From the NCBI GenBank assembly GCA_963829355.1, contig CAWHHZ010000022.1, positions 1 through 64,000 on the forward strand: a stretch of DNA of 64,000 nt. The letters are read 5' to 3'. The notes under the pieces are model-generated. The model was not told the origin of the DNA. It searched no databases and saw nothing but the letters and a program-made list of their open reading frames with translations. Shown here piece after piece: positions 41,322-51,179 of this stretch (its first letter is position 1; each line of letters starts with the position of its first letter). The position numbers were made by a program, and so were the translations under genes. The stretch comes from CAWHHZ01 sp963829355 (GTDB lineage Bacteria > Acidobacteriota > Thermoanaerobaculia > Gp7-AA8 > JAHWKK01).

Positions 41322-42143
41322 GTGACGAAGGCAGTCGAGATCGGGAACGGGATCACGATCGGCGGCTCGAACCCGCCATTGTTCATCGCCGGACCGTGCG
41401 TCATCGAATCGCGCGATCACGTCATGCGGATGGCGGAGACGCTGAAATCGATCGCCGGTGAGTACGAGATCCAGCTCGTTTTCAAGTCGTCGTACGACAA
41501 GGCGAATCGCAGCTCCATCCAGTCATTCCGGGGTCCCGGAATCGACGAGGGGCTGGAGATTCTGGCCGAGGTGAAGCGAAACCTCGACATGCCGGTGCTC
41601 TCCGACATCCACGGTGCCGATCAGGCCGCACCCGCAGCGGAAGTGCTCGACATCCTCCAGATCCCGGCATTCCTCTGCCGCCAGACCGATCTGATCATCG
41701 CGGCGGCCGAGACGGGGCGGCCGGTGAACGTGAAGAAGGGACAGTTTCTCTCCCCCGAGGAGACGAAGAACATCCTCGACAAGGGTGCGGAAGTGGGTAA
41801 CGAGAAAGTCTTTCTGACCGAGCGCGGATCATCGTTCGGGTATCAAAACCTGGTGGTGGACATGCGCTCGTTCCCGATCATGAGGAGCTACGGAGCGCCG
41901 GTGGTCTATGACATCACCCACTCCATGCAGCGGCCCGGGGGCGAAGGCTCGTACACTGGCGGCACGAGACAATTCGCCCGCCCGCTGGCGCGCGCCGCGG
42001 CGGCGACAGGCGTCGATGGATTCTTCATGGAAGTGCACGACGATCCGGCAAAGGCTCTTTCTGACAAGACGACTCAGCTCGATGTTGCGACGGCCCGGGC
42101 AGTGATCGAGGACATTCTCAAGATCCACGAAGCGCTGGGGTAA
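41322..42143 (+). CDS. kdsA: 3-deoxy-8-phosphooctulonate synthase (KDO-8-P synthase)
   Basis: A 273-residue barrel enzyme condensing PEP with arabinose-5-phosphate. LFIAGPCVIESRDH, FKSSYDKANRSS, FRGPGIDEGLEIL, the DIHGADQ region, IPAFLCRQTDL, NVKKGQFLSP and DITHSMQRPGG are characteristic and separate it from DAHP synthase. The Cys in SFRGPG.. metal-dependent forms is not evident at the N-terminal position, so metal dependence is left open. The start is GTG at 41322, immediately after the pyrG TAG, making pyrG-kdsA an operon that supplies both CTP and KDO for KdsB. Confidence 0.95.
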   Translation: MTKAVEIGNGITIGGSNPPLFIAGPCVIESRDHVMRMAETLKSIAGEYEIQLVFKSSYDKANRSSIQSFRGPGIDEGLEILAEVKRNLDMPVLSDIHGADQAAPAAEVLDILQIPAFLCRQTDLIIAAAETGRPVNVKKGQFLSPEETKNILDKGAEVGNEKVFLTERGSSFGYQNLVVDMRSFPIMRSYGAPVVYDITHSMQRPGGEGSYTGGTRQFARPLARAAAATGVDGFFMEVHDDPAKALSDKTTQLDVATARAVIEDILKIHEALG

Positions 42144-42222
42144 GAGTAGGGCGTCCGAAGTCTGCGAGCGAGCGATTGGACGATTCGCCCCGCGGCCTCC
42201 GGACCACCGACCACGAAAAGTT

Positions 42223-42636
42223 GTCATCCTGAGCGCCAGCGAAGGATCTCGTCGTGGTGACTCGAGGTGAATTGCGGAGACGACCGAGGGGGAGTATGAC
42301 GCCACGCGATCCTTCGACCGTCCTCCTCCCGCTTTGCGGGATCCGGCGGCTCAGAGGCTGTGAAAGAATCCAGCGTACCCTGCGTTACGGGCGCGGCGAC
42401 GTCGAGCGCGCGGAGCAGCGACGCAGCGATGTGGTTCATCGGAAAGGAGCTGCGACAACGCGATCGGCGACGCCCCGCCCGTAACCCTTTGGGCTGGTGG
42501 TGGTTACGGCCCGATCTCCGCGTCACTCGTCGTCACCGAGGAACCACCGCGACTCCTCCTCGTTCCTTGAGCTCGAACCGTAAGCACCACCAGCGCAGGG
42601 CACGCTGGATTTTTTCACAGCCTCTCAGGATGACAG
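42223..42636. repeat. GTCATCCTGAG-type palindrome interrupted by another element
   Basis: The left part (42223-42353, GTCATCCTGAGCGCCAGCGAAGGATC to GGATCCGGCGGCTCA) and right part (42625-42636, TCAGGATGACAG) together make one normal palindrome of this family. The 271-bp element at 42354-42624 is inserted in its right arm. The gap from here to the giant subtilase holds nothing else recognisable except a TAGAAT hexamer near 42778. Confidence 0.75.
42354..42624. mobile_element. 271-bp terminal-inverted-repeat (MITE-like) element
   Basis: The ends are 31-bp inverted repeats with a few mismatches (GAGGCTGTGAAAGAATCCAG... and ...CTGGATTTTTTCACAGCCTC). The element is flanked on both sides by TCA, a likely 3-bp target duplication, and splits a host palindrome cleanly. 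A second, inverted copy is at 1-213. It has no ORF, so it would need a transposase supplied elsewhere. Confidence 0.75.
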
Positions 42637-42817
42637 CCAGGGGGATATTTCAGAGCAGCAAAGGATTTCGGTCACGCGGCGTTTCGCTGCGATCGCTTTC
42701 GTCCCTCCAATCCTGCTTTCCATCCCTGACGGATTGAAATCGGCGAATCTGTCGTTACGACCAGGCAAGTCCAAAGGTAGAATTGTGCCTCCCCGTCCAA
42801 GACCGGAGATCCAGCTC

Positions 42818-45800
42818 ATGATGCGTCTGCTTTCATCGCTCACAGCCCTGCTTCTGTTCACCGCCTCCTTGTCGGCAGCCGTGCCTGATCAGGAGAAGCG
42901 GGTCATACACGTCGGACAGAAGCAGGCGGCCAAGGTCGGACCCGGTGAGGCCCGCGAAGCTCTGAGGCTCCAGAGCGTGACGTTCGATCCTCTCACCGAG
43001 ATTGCCGACTACAGTGGCGTCGGTTTGAGCGCGGTGCCGAGCAACGGATACGGCATCGTTCAGTTCTCGTCCGGCTCTGATGCCGCGCCAGAGAAGCTCG
43101 AAGCGGCTGGCGTAGACCTGCTCGGCTATCTTCCGGACAACGCCTTCCGCGTGAGGCTGGATGCACGGACCCGGCGACAACTCGATGCGATGCCCGAGGT
43201 GCGCTGGTTCGGACCGTATCTTCCCGGCTACAAGGTTCATTCGACTCTGTGGGAAGGCTCGGGGGTCACCTCGGACGAGCTCGTGATCGTGTTGTTCCCT
43301 TCCGAGAATGCATCGGAAGTGGCAGAGAAGCTCGCCGCGATCGTTCCGGAAGGGATGACACTCCGCGTCGTCGAGCAGGCGTGGGCTCCCCGGCTCATCG
43401 TCGCGATCCCGCTCCAGAACCGCGACGAGCTCGTTCGTGCCGCGGCCGAGCTGGATGCGGTGTCGTGGATCGAGCCGTGGCGTGAGATGCGTATTCATAA
43501 CAACAACGCGCTCGGTCCGGTCCAGGGGAACATCCCCAGCGCCGCCGGCCGTCCAATCTTCGACCATGGGCTGACGGGGACCGGGCAGATTGTCGCGGTC
43601 GCCGACTCCGGTGCCGACATCGACATGTGTTTTTTCAACAACCTCAATGGCCACTCCGCAGTGACCACGGCGAGTGAGACGATTGCCCCTGGAGAAGGCG
43701 TTTCATTTCCGACGAACAAGGTCATCGGCTACTGGGTCCAGGAAGGGGCCGACGCCTACGACGACAATCAGAAATGCGGTGACGATTCGTCACGCACGAA
43801 CTTTCACGGAACACACGTCGCGGGCAGCGCGGTCGGAGACAACGTTCAGAATGCGTCGTCACCAACTGCGGCGGGCATCGATACTGGCGACGGCATGGCG
43901 CCGAATGCCCAGCTTCTGTTCCAGGACATCGGCAACTCGGGTGGCTGCCTGATCGTCCACGACGAGCTCGGGCTGATGTTCAAGCAGGCTTTCAACGGCG
44001 GCGCGCGGCTGCACAACAATTCGTGGGGCGGTGATACGGCCGGCGACTACACCATCCTGGACGCCGAAGCCGACCGATTTCTCTTCGAAAACGAGGAGAT
44101 GGCGATCTTCACCTCGGCCGGGAACTCCGGACCGGATGCAAAGACAGTCGGAACGCCAGGGGTATCGAAGAACGTCATCACGGTCGGCGCACTCGGGTCC
44201 GGCACGAGCACGACGATTGCCAGCTTCTCGTCCCGCGGTCCGGTGAGCGACGGACGCATCAAGCCCGACCTCCTCGCCCCCGGAACCTCGATCATCTCGG
44301 CTTCCGGTGACGCCACCAGCGGCAACGGGAACTGCGGAACACGGTCCTCCAGTGGCACATCGATGGCGAGCCCGATCGCGACCGGAGCGGCTGCCCTTCT
44401 CCGCCAATACTTCACCGAGGGCTTCTACCCCACGGGCGCACGCAACGAGCTCGACTCGTTTGAGCCCACGGGTACGCTTCTGAAGGCGATGCTGCTGAAT
44501 GGCACTCTTCCACTCCCCGCGGATGGTGAATTCGGTGGACAGTCGTACGGATGGGGACGCATTTTCCTCGATTCGAACATGTACTTCAGCGGAGATGATC
44601 GCGACAGCCGCGTCTTCGATCTGCCGAACTCTCAGGGCATCAGGACCGGCCAGAGCCATTCCTACGAGATCACGGTCGAGCCGGGTCAGGAGCTTCGCGC
44701 CACCCTCGTGTGGTTCGACGCGGAGGCGACGCTCGGTGCGGCAAAGGCCCTCGTGAACAATCTCGATCTTTCCGTCAGCGGTGCAGGCTCGATCTGGAGA
44801 GGCAACGTTCTCAATCCGACGGGACTCTCGATGACCGGCGGAGATCCCGACACTCTGAACACAGTTGAGCAGGTGCGCCTGAGCGCTCCGGCTGGCGGCA
44901 CCTACACCGTCACAGTCAACGGCAAAGACATACCCGGCAATGGTCGCTCGAAAACAAATCGTCAGGGTTACGCTCTGGTCGTATCGTCGAAGCAGTGCGC
45001 CTCGGGAGTGGTGGCCGCTCCGGTGTCGCTCACTGCCGGAACGAATCCGACGTTCGGGATCGACCTGAGCTGGTCCCCCGCCGCCGGTTCGACCCGCACG
45101 CAGGTCTACCGGGCGATAGCCGGTGAAAACGATTTCTCGTACATCGGATCGAGCACGACCGGTTCATTCACCGATGACCGCGCTCAGGGTGGGGTCACCT
45201 ATGTGTACCGGGTCCGAGGCAGCGACGGCTGCGGCGAGGGGCCACTCTCCAGTGCCTTGACGGTTCAGGCCACCGGCGCATGTGACCTCCAGCCGGAGTT
45301 CTCGGGAGTCATCAAAGCGACCGCAGGATCTCCCGACTGCCAGATCACCCTCGAGTGGGCACCCGCCACCGCGGGATGCACGCTGGGCGATGGAGTGCTC
45401 TACAACATCTACCGGACGACCGATCGCGCCAACTTCCCGTCAGAGCCGATTGCGTCAGTCAGGAACGTCACCCGGTTCGACGACATCGACATCGACTCCG
45501 GCGTGACCTACCACTACATCGTCCGTGCCGAGGATCGCATCGCGGGGGGAACGGGCCCGAATGGCGGTAATGAGGAAGACAACTCCGTGGTGCGGTCCGC
45601 GATCGCAGTCGGCGCCCCCGGAGATCTCGGCACCTGGACCGACGACGCCGGAGACACTTCTGCTCTTCTCGTTGGAGAGCTCCCGTGGGACACATCCTCG
45701 GCGCAGGCCCAGTCCGGCAACAAGTCCTACTACGCCGGAATCGGGGGGTCGTATCCGTCAGATACGTGTGCGTCACTGGTGACGCCCGAGCTTCAACTCG

Positions 45801-47833
45801 GCGCTGCCGCCTCGCTCCAGTACTGGACGCGCTACGACCTCGAGTGGCAGTGGGACGGAGTCGTGGTGGAGATCTCGACTGACGGGGGCGCGAACTGGAG
45901 CAACCTGGCACCGGATGGCGGGTATCCGACTACCCTCGCCCAGACTCAGAACCCGCCGGTCAACGCCTGTGGATATTCGTCGACTCAGGGGGCGTTCACC
46001 GGACCGCAGACGAACGGTGCCCTGACCCCCTGGACGGCGAGTACGTCCGACCTCTCAGCGTTCGCGGGGCAATCGGTACGAATCCGCTGGCGATTGACAA
46101 CGGATCCGGGAGCTGCGTTCGAGGGCTTCTATCTCGACACGATCTCGATCACGAACGTGGCGCTGCCTGGCGATTGCCAACCCGTCATCGTCAATCCTGA
46201 AGCGGGCTTTGCGCTTCAAACCCGATCACCTGTCGACGGCGCGCCCGTGGCGTTCAGTGATCAGTCCAGCGGCAATCCGACCTCATGGACGTGGAACTTT
46301 GGTGACGGGGGGACTTCGACAGCCCAGAATCCGACACACACGTATAGCGACCCGGGACGCTATGACGTCACGCTCACCGTATCGAACTCCGCTGGAAGCG
46401 CCTCCATCTCGCGTCCGGTCTACATCTTCGATATGGGACTGTCGTATGAGCCACAGATGATCATACCGGGCCAGGCCCGGGCGGAAGGAGGCAACGGCTC
46501 GTTCTTCAGGAGCGCCTTCTGGATGACGAATCTCTCCGCCGGCGACACAGCAGTGCGTCTCCGCTATCTGCCCACCCCGGCGGGTGCCGCCGGCAATGCC
46601 GACGAGAGCATCCTGATCGCGATCGCTCCGGGCGAGTCCGTCGCATTCAGTGATGTCCTCACCGAAGCCCTCGGCGCTGACAGCAATACGGGAGGCGCGC
46701 TCATCGTGGAAGTGGGAGAAGGACTCGTCGCACCCGTGGTGACTGCGCGGACCTACAACGAGCCGAGCGCATTCTCCGGAAGCTTCGGACAGTACATACC
46801 GGCCGTGCGGCTCAACCGCACCAATGGGCTCTCGATTCAGATGGACGGCCTGGGTGGTGACACGGAGAGCCGCTCGAACATCGGCGTGGTCAACCTGACC
46901 GACAGTGCCATCACCGCCTCGATCACCGTCGTCGACTCTTCCGGGACCGTTCTCGGCAGTCCGGTACCCGTCTCACTGGCACCTTTCTCCGCGACGCAGG
47001 TCAACCGGATCAACGTGGCCGCGGGAGCGGGAGCCCTCGCAACCTTCAGCGTAAGGATCAATGGCACCGGACGCTTCTTTGCCTACGCCTCAAAGCTCGA
47101 CAATACGACTTCGGATCCGATCTTCGTTCCGGACTCTCTCGAGCCCCAGAGTGAACAATGGATCGACGGAGTCGGAGCCACTCCAGGTGGCGGCAACACA
47201 TTCTTCAGATCGAATCTGTCTCTCGCCAACCGCGGCGCCGCCGCTGCGGAAGTCACGATCGACTATCTGCCGAGGGGCGCGAGCACGCCTGCGGCAACGA
47301 AGAAGATCACGCTTCCCGCGGGCGAGACCGCTTTCTTCTCGGATTCGCTGACGGAGATTTTCTCGCTCGAGGGAGCTGGCCTCTATCGGATCTCCACTCC
47401 GGCGGAGACTCCAGTCGTCGCGTGGGCCCGCACGTTCAACGATCGGGGCGCTCTCGGCACGCTCGGGCAGTTCATACCCGGTTTCGGGGAGAGCGAGTTG
47501 ATTGGACCTGGAGGTGCCATCCTGCAGGGCCTCTCGGACGATGAGAGCTATCGAACAAACCTGGGCCTAGTGAATGTCGGGACCTCCGCCGTCGGGATCA
47601 CTGTCGAGGTGTGGAACCGCGATGGAAGCAAGGCCGCGGAGAAAGCGTATTTCGTGGCGAGTGGCCAGACGGCCTTCATTGGGAGGGCCCTCCGGGCGAT
47701 TGCGGGGAAGGATGTCTCGAATGGGTACCTGATCATCCGGCCGGCCTCCTCAGGCTCGGTTTACGCCTGGGCTTCATATGTCGACAATCGGTCGACCGAT
47801 CAAACCTTCGTGAGGCCTCTGCCCGTGCCGTAA
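42818..47833 (+). CDS. Giant secreted S8 subtilase with Fn3-like, PKD and repeated C-terminal modules
   Basis: A 1671-residue exported protease. A signal peptide (MMRLLSSLTALLLFTASLSAA) starts at 42818; the frame is open to 42734, but that part is not signal-like. A propeptide precedes the catalytic domain, with Asp in VAVADSGADID (about 262), His in NFHGTHVAGS (about 330) and Ser in GTSMASPIATG (about 514). Next come a jelly-roll domain, two Fn3-like repeats (about 730-900), a MAM/lectin-like region, a PKD domain (about 1130-1205, with SWTWNFGDGGTS) and two related modules of about 230 residues (FFRSAFWMTNLS..., FFRSNLSLANRG...). There is no membrane anchor or sorting signal at the end. Related modules form the separate protein at 1508-2281. 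A likely role is extracellular protein degradation. Confidence 0.92.
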   Translation: MMRLLSSLTALLLFTASLSAAVPDQEKRVIHVGQKQAAKVGPGEAREALRLQSVTFDPLTEIADYSGVGLSAVPSNGYGIVQFSSGSDAAPEKLEAAGVDLLGYLPDNAFRVRLDARTRRQLDAMPEVRWFGPYLPGYKVHSTLWEGSGVTSDELVIVLFPSENASEVAEKLAAIVPEGMTLRVVEQAWAPRLIVAIPLQNRDELVRAAAELDAVSWIEPWREMRIHNNNALGPVQGNIPSAAGRPIFDHGLTGTGQIVAVADSGADIDMCFFNNLNGHSAVTTASETIAPGEGVSFPTNKVIGYWVQEGADAYDDNQKCGDDSSRTNFHGTHVAGSAVGDNVQNASSPTAAGIDTGDGMAPNAQLLFQDIGNSGGCLIVHDELGLMFKQAFNGGARLHNNSWGGDTAGDYTILDAEADRFLFENEEMAIFTSAGNSGPDAKTVGTPGVSKNVITVGALGSGTSTTIASFSSRGPVSDGRIKPDLLAPGTSIISASGDATSGNGNCGTRSSSGTSMASPIATGAAALLRQYFTEGFYPTGARNELDSFEPTGTLLKAMLLNGTLPLPADGEFGGQSYGWGRIFLDSNMYFSGDDRDSRVFDLPNSQGIRTGQSHSYEITVEPGQELRATLVWFDAEATLGAAKALVNNLDLSVSGAGSIWRGNVLNPTGLSMTGGDPDTLNTVEQVRLSAPAGGTYTVTVNGKDIPGNGRSKTNRQGYALVVSSKQCASGVVAAPVSLTAGTNPTFGIDLSWSPAAGSTRTQVYRAIAGENDFSYIGSSTTGSFTDDRAQGGVTYVYRVRGSDGCGEGPLSSALTVQATGACDLQPEFSGVIKATAGSPDCQITLEWAPATAGCTLGDGVLYNIYRTTDRANFPSEPIASVRNVTRFDDIDIDSGVTYHYIVRAEDRIAGGTGPNGGNEEDNSVVRSAIAVGAPGDLGTWTDDAGDTSALLVGELPWDTSSAQAQSGNKSYYAGIGGSYPSDTCASLVTPELQLGAAASLQYWTRYDLEWQWDGVVVEISTDGGANWSNLAPDGGYPTTLAQTQNPPVNACGYSSTQGAFTGPQTNGALTPWTASTSDLSAFAGQSVRIRWRLTTDPGAAFEGFYLDTISITNVALPGDCQPVIVNPEAGFALQTRSPVDGAPVAFSDQSSGNPTSWTWNFGDGGTSTAQNPTHTYSDPGRYDVTLTVSNSAGSASISRPVYIFDMGLSYEPQMIIPGQARAEGGNGSFFRSAFWMTNLSAGDTAVRLRYLPTPAGAAGNADESILIAIAPGESVAFSDVLTEALGADSNTGGALIVEVGEGLVAPVVTARTYNEPSAFSGSFGQYIPAVRLNRTNGLSIQMDGLGGDTESRSNIGVVNLTDSAITASITVVDSSGTVLGSPVPVSLAPFSATQVNRINVAAGAGALATFSVRINGTGRFFAYASKLDNTTSDPIFVPDSLEPQSEQWIDGVGATPGGGNTFFRSNLSLANRGAAAAEVTIDYLPRGASTPAATKKITLPAGETAFFSDSLTEIFSLEGAGLYRISTPAETPVVAWARTFNDRGALGTLGQFIPGFGESELIGPGGAILQGLSDDESYRTNLGLVNVGTSAVGITVEVWNRDGSKAAEKAYFVASGQTAFIGRALRAIAGKDVSNGYLIIRPASSGSVYAWASYVDNRSTDQTFVRPLPVP

Positions 47834-47837
47834 GAGT

Positions 47838-47956
47838 GTCATCCTGAGCGCAGCGAAGGATCGCGTACGTCCTGACTCGAACCGAACTTTCGGAAGGTCG
47901 GCTCCACGAGATCCTTCGACCGTCCTACGCTGCGCTCCGGCGGCTCAGGATGACAG
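47838..47956. repeat. GTCATCCTGAG-type intergenic palindrome
   Basis: A full-length member: GTCATCCTGAGCGCAGCGAAGGATCGCGTACGTCCTGACTCG, then GGAAGGTCGGCTCCACGAGATCCTTCGACCGTCC and CGGCGGCTCAGGATGACAG. It lies between the converging subtilase and batD genes. Confidence 0.8.
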
Positions 47957-48011
47957 TTCATCCCAGTCCACTGGCGACGGCGAAGCGACGACATCCCCGC
48001 TCAGCATTACG

Positions 48012-49574
48012 TCAGCGTTCGTCGAGGAGCTCTTCGAGGCGGCGGCGGAGCTCCGGTTTTGAGCGCTCGAGCTCCCATGGCTCGCGCTCCACGAGGTCCA
48101 GCAGCGAACTGAGGCTTCTCCATGCGTCGCCTCGCTCCCCCGGCTGGTTCTTCAGTCGAGTGGGATTTTGTCCGCGCTTCACCAGCCATCTCTCAACGGC
48201 CTTTCGAAGCTCCGCCGGCCGGTCGACGAGCTTCAGCATCTGCTTTCGCCCCCCGTCGCGCCGAACGACGCGGAGGAGGAAAGGCACGAGCATCAGAAGA
48301 GCGACGACAGTCACCACCGCCGGCACCCAGTAATCAAATGATCGCCCCTCGTCGTCTGCCGGGTCCTCGGGAACTGGTGCGTCCTCCATGGCGACGACCG
48401 GCTCCGCGGCGCTGACCTCGGCAGTCCATCCGCCACAGCTCGCCGTCCGCGTCTCACGTGTTGAAGGATCGAAGAACCTGAATCGCAACGGCGGGATTCG
48501 CAGCGGCCCCTGGCTACGCGGAAACATCAGGTATCTCCAGCGCCTTTGCATCACGATCGATCCGGCCCCATCGTGGATGGTGGTGGGTAGCGACTCGATC
48601 TCGACACCCGCATCGAGTGTCCCCGCGAGCTCGGGCGCCGCCACGGCACGAAGGTTACCCGCTCCACGCAGCGTGAGCTCGACCGCCACCGGCCCCTGGG
48701 CCGGGACCCGCGGCTCGGTGCAGGAGAGCTCGAACGTGCCCACCGGCAGTGACGCGTCCGGAGGGGCGGAGACTTCGATCGTCACCGGGCGCGACTGTCG
48801 CACCAGTTCGGTGACGGAGCCGCCGAACGGATTCCATCCCCGTATCCCCTCGATCCGGTCCGGCTGATACACCCGCACCGACGCGACCAATGGAGCGATC
48901 TCGGCGGGACCGGGGCGGAGGGGATAGAGCAGAACGTGACGGAGCGTCTGACGCTGAACGAGCTCGTCTCCGACCCGCAAAACCTCGCGCGTCGTCTCGT
49001 CCGTGTCGAGCTGCTCGACCCAGAACCCGTCCAGTGACGGTAGCTCGAGCAGCTGCACTCCCCGGATGTTGTCTCCGTAGAGCGACCACTTCACCTCGAT
49101 CTGCTCCCCCACCAGAGCGTCGCGGTTCGAGACTTCGACCATGACGGCAGGAAGACGACCCAGCGACAGCCCTGTCTCCAGTGCGGCATTGCCCTGGACG
49201 GCGTCGACGACATCAATCGACACCCTCTTCAGCGTCAGCTTATCTCCGTTGGGCGCAGTGACGACGACCGGTCCGGCCGCCGCGGAGCCGGCTCCATTCG
49301 GGCGAAGCCGGTAGGTCAGCACACGACGGCGCGATGTCTTGCCGTTGATCCACCGGAACTCCGTGGATGTCGAGGGGCCCGCGATCAACGTCAGATTCTC
49401 GAGCGGCAGTCTCACGTGTTCGGTTCCCACGAATGCTCCCTCGAGCACGATGGTGAGCATCACATAGTCATCGGACCGCATCGTGGATCGATTGAAGGAG
49501 ATCTCGCTCCCGAACGTCTGAACTGCAAGCATCGCCAGAAGTACGACCGCCAGTGTCCGCAATGATCGCTTCAT
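48012..49574 (-). CDS. batD: BatD-like membrane protein
   Basis: A 520-residue protein with a signal peptide (MKRSLRTLAVVLLAMLAVQTFGS) and a large periplasmic region of repeated beta-sandwich domains (ISFNRSTMRSDDYVMLTIVLEGAF, then LPAVMVEVSNRDALVGEQIEVKWSLYG). One membrane helix follows near residues 415-435 (YWVPAVVTVVALLMLVPFLLRVV), then a charged cytoplasmic tail. This is the BatD ('oxygen tolerance') architecture. The open frame continues upstream over batC, but the ATG at 49574, 7 nt after the batC stop, begins the signal peptide. It is the last gene of the moxR-bat operon, thought to handle envelope stress or complex assembly. Confidence 0.88.
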   Translation of the reverse strand: MKRSLRTLAVVLLAMLAVQTFGSEISFNRSTMRSDDYVMLTIVLEGAFVGTEHVRLPLENLTLIAGPSTSTEFRWINGKTSRRRVLTYRLRPNGAGSAAAGPVVVTAPNGDKLTLKRVSIDVVDAVQGNAALETGLSLGRLPAVMVEVSNRDALVGEQIEVKWSLYGDNIRGVQLLELPSLDGFWVEQLDTDETTREVLRVGDELVQRQTLRHVLLYPLRPGPAEIAPLVASVRVYQPDRIEGIRGWNPFGGSVTELVRQSRPVTIEVSAPPDASLPVGTFELSCTEPRVPAQGPVAVELTLRGAGNLRAVAAPELAGTLDAGVEIESLPTTIHDGAGSIVMQRRWRYLMFPRSQGPLRIPPLRFRFFDPSTRETRTASCGGWTAEVSAAEPVVAMEDAPVPEDPADDEGRSFDYWVPAVVTVVALLMLVPFLLRVVRRDGGRKQMLKLVDRPAELRKAVERWLVKRGQNPTRLKNQPGERGDAWRSLSSLLDLVEREPWELERSKPELRRRLEELLDER

Positions 49575-49581
49575 TCTCCGC

Positions 49582-50202
49582 TCACCAGTCCGCAGGACGT
49601 CCGATCGCGTTCGCGCGTCGCATCCGCGACAACTCCTCCTGCTCCTGCTGCTCGATCGATCGCAGGACCGACTCGAGATCGGGGTCGAGTTGATCATCTC
49701 CCTGATCACCCGGTGCAGGACTCTGCCCCTCCTCCTGCTCGTCGTCATCCCCTTCCCCTGACCCACCACTCTGTTGCTGTTCGCGACGCTGGAGCGCGAT
49801 CTCGAGGTTTCGTTTGGCCGCCAGATTCGACGAATCGACGCGCAGCGACTCCGTGTACGATTCGATGGCTTCGTCGAGCGCATCTCGGATGAGTTGACTG
49901 TTTCCGGCGTTGTACCAGCTCTCCGCGGACAGAGTTTCATCCCCCGTCAGCGAAAGAAGAGTTTTCTCTCCCGTCGCGTGATCTTTTGCCGCAACGAGTG
50001 CCGTCCCCAGATCGAATGTCGCTTCCGGCGCCGGCTTCAGTTCCCGAGCGCGACTGAAGAGTTGCGCTGCTTCGTCATACCTGCCATCGGCAAACTGTTC
50101 GAGCCCCTCCTCCGAAAGAGCTCGGGAGTTGGAGGGACGAAGGAGCGGCGAGAAGATACTTCCGGCGCTCAGGGCAAGGATGAGAGCAATCGCGCCCTTC
50201 AT
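49582..50202 (-). CDS. batC: BatC-like TPR protein
   Basis: A 206-residue exported TPR protein. A signal-like segment covers residues 1-20 and about three TPR units follow (GLEQFADGRYDEAAQLFSRARELKP, ATFDLGTALVAAKDHATGEKTL, WYNAGNSQLIRDALDEAIESYTESLRVDSSN). The C-terminal third is acidic low-complexity (GEGDDDEQEEGQSPAPGDQGDDQLDPD), as usual in Bat TPR proteins. The start overlaps the batB stop by 4 nt. It probably scaffolds the von Willebrand-type proteins encoded upstream. Confidence 0.85.
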   Translation of the reverse strand: MKGAIALILALSAGSIFSPLLRPSNSRALSEEGLEQFADGRYDEAAQLFSRARELKPAPEATFDLGTALVAAKDHATGEKTLLSLTGDETLSAESWYNAGNSQLIRDALDEAIESYTESLRVDSSNLAAKRNLEIALQRREQQQSGGSGEGDDDEQEEGQSPAPGDQGDDQLDPDLESVLRSIEQQEQEELSRMRRANAIGRPADW

Positions 50203-51179
50203 TCGGCACCTCGATTCAGGACGGATCCCATCAGCAGGAACAGGAGCGCGAGCGACAATGGAATCTGGTAGCGATTCTCCGGCATGTAGATCGTCGCCTC
50301 GGTGCCGCTGACCGAGGCTCGTTCCCGAACGGCTCTACCGAGTTGATCGACGGCACTCTGCGAAAAGGGATTGGCGACGAACCGCCCGCCAGTATCACGC
50401 GCAATCCCGCGGAGAATATCCTCCCGCGCTGTCGAGACGACAGTCTGACCATCAACCTCGAGAGCCGTCCCATCCTCGAGTGGAATGACCGCTCCTTCGG
50501 CCGTGCCGACCATCACCGTGACAACGGGGATCTTTTTCTCGCGAGCGCGTTCGAGCACGTCACGCAGATCCTCTGCACGGTGCTCTCCATCCGATATCAG
50601 CAGCATTGCAGCGGAGGTCACACTGGACCGCTCGAGCAGCTCCAGCCCAGCGGTGATCGCCAGCCTCAGATTCGAGCCAGCCACGACGAGCTCTGCCGGG
50701 CCGACGGATTCGAGAAGCGACGAGATCGCCTGCGTGTCATCGGTCAACGGCGCAACCACCTCGGCGTTTCCCTCGAAAACGATCAACCCGACCCGTCCCT
50801 GGTACTCGTCGAGGATCTTCTGGATCACCGCTCGTGCCGCCGCGAGCCGGGACGTTCCGACGTCGGCCGCAGCCATGGAAAGGGATGTGTCGAGCAGCAC
50901 AACGAGGCTCGCCTGCGGATTCTCCACGATCTGCTCGGATGCACCGTACTGCGGACCAGCGAGGGCAATGATGAGCATCGCCGCGCCCAAAGTGAGCAGT
51001 GACGGTCGAAGCAACCGGGCAGGCAGCAGTTCGCCTCTCATCCTCTCGGAGACGAATCGGTTGGCGAGCCGGCGCCTTCGAAGTTCACGCTGCCGAAGAA
51101 AAATCGCCGCCGGGACGAGCAGAACCAGTCCCCACAGGACGGACGGTGTTCCGAAGGTCAGACGGGCAAACGCATCCAT
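50199..51179 (-). CDS. batB: BatB-like membrane-anchored VWA protein
   Basis: A 326-residue protein with two N-terminal membrane helices (about 10-28 and 58-75), a von Willebrand A domain and a C-terminal helix (about 305-320). The MIDAS motif is DTSLSM (in VVLLDTSLSMAAADVGTSRL), with the downstream threonine and aspartate regions (APLTDDTQAI, LISDGEHR). The N-terminus overlaps batA by 22 nt. The periplasmic VWA domain is thought to act with the other Bat proteins and MoxR. Confidence 0.9.
   Translation of the reverse strand: MDAFARLTFGTPSVLWGLVLLVPAAIFLRQRELRRRRLANRFVSERMRGELLPARLLRPSLLTLGAAMLIIALAGPQYGASEQIVENPQASLVVLLDTSLSMAAADVGTSRLAAARAVIQKILDEYQGRVGLIVFEGNAEVVAPLTDDTQAISSLLESVGPAELVVAGSNLRLAITAGLELLERSSVTSAAMLLISDGEHRAEDLRDVLERAREKKIPVVTVMVGTAEGAVIPLEDGTALEVDGQTVVSTAREDILRGIARDTGGRFVANPFSQSAVDQLGRAVRERASVSGTEATIYMPENRYQIPLSLALLFLLMGSVLNRGAE

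Noticed and set aside
49575..49940. A 122-residue N-terminal extension of BatD
   Set aside because: It lies over batC in another frame and is low-complexity. The signal peptide begins at 49574.
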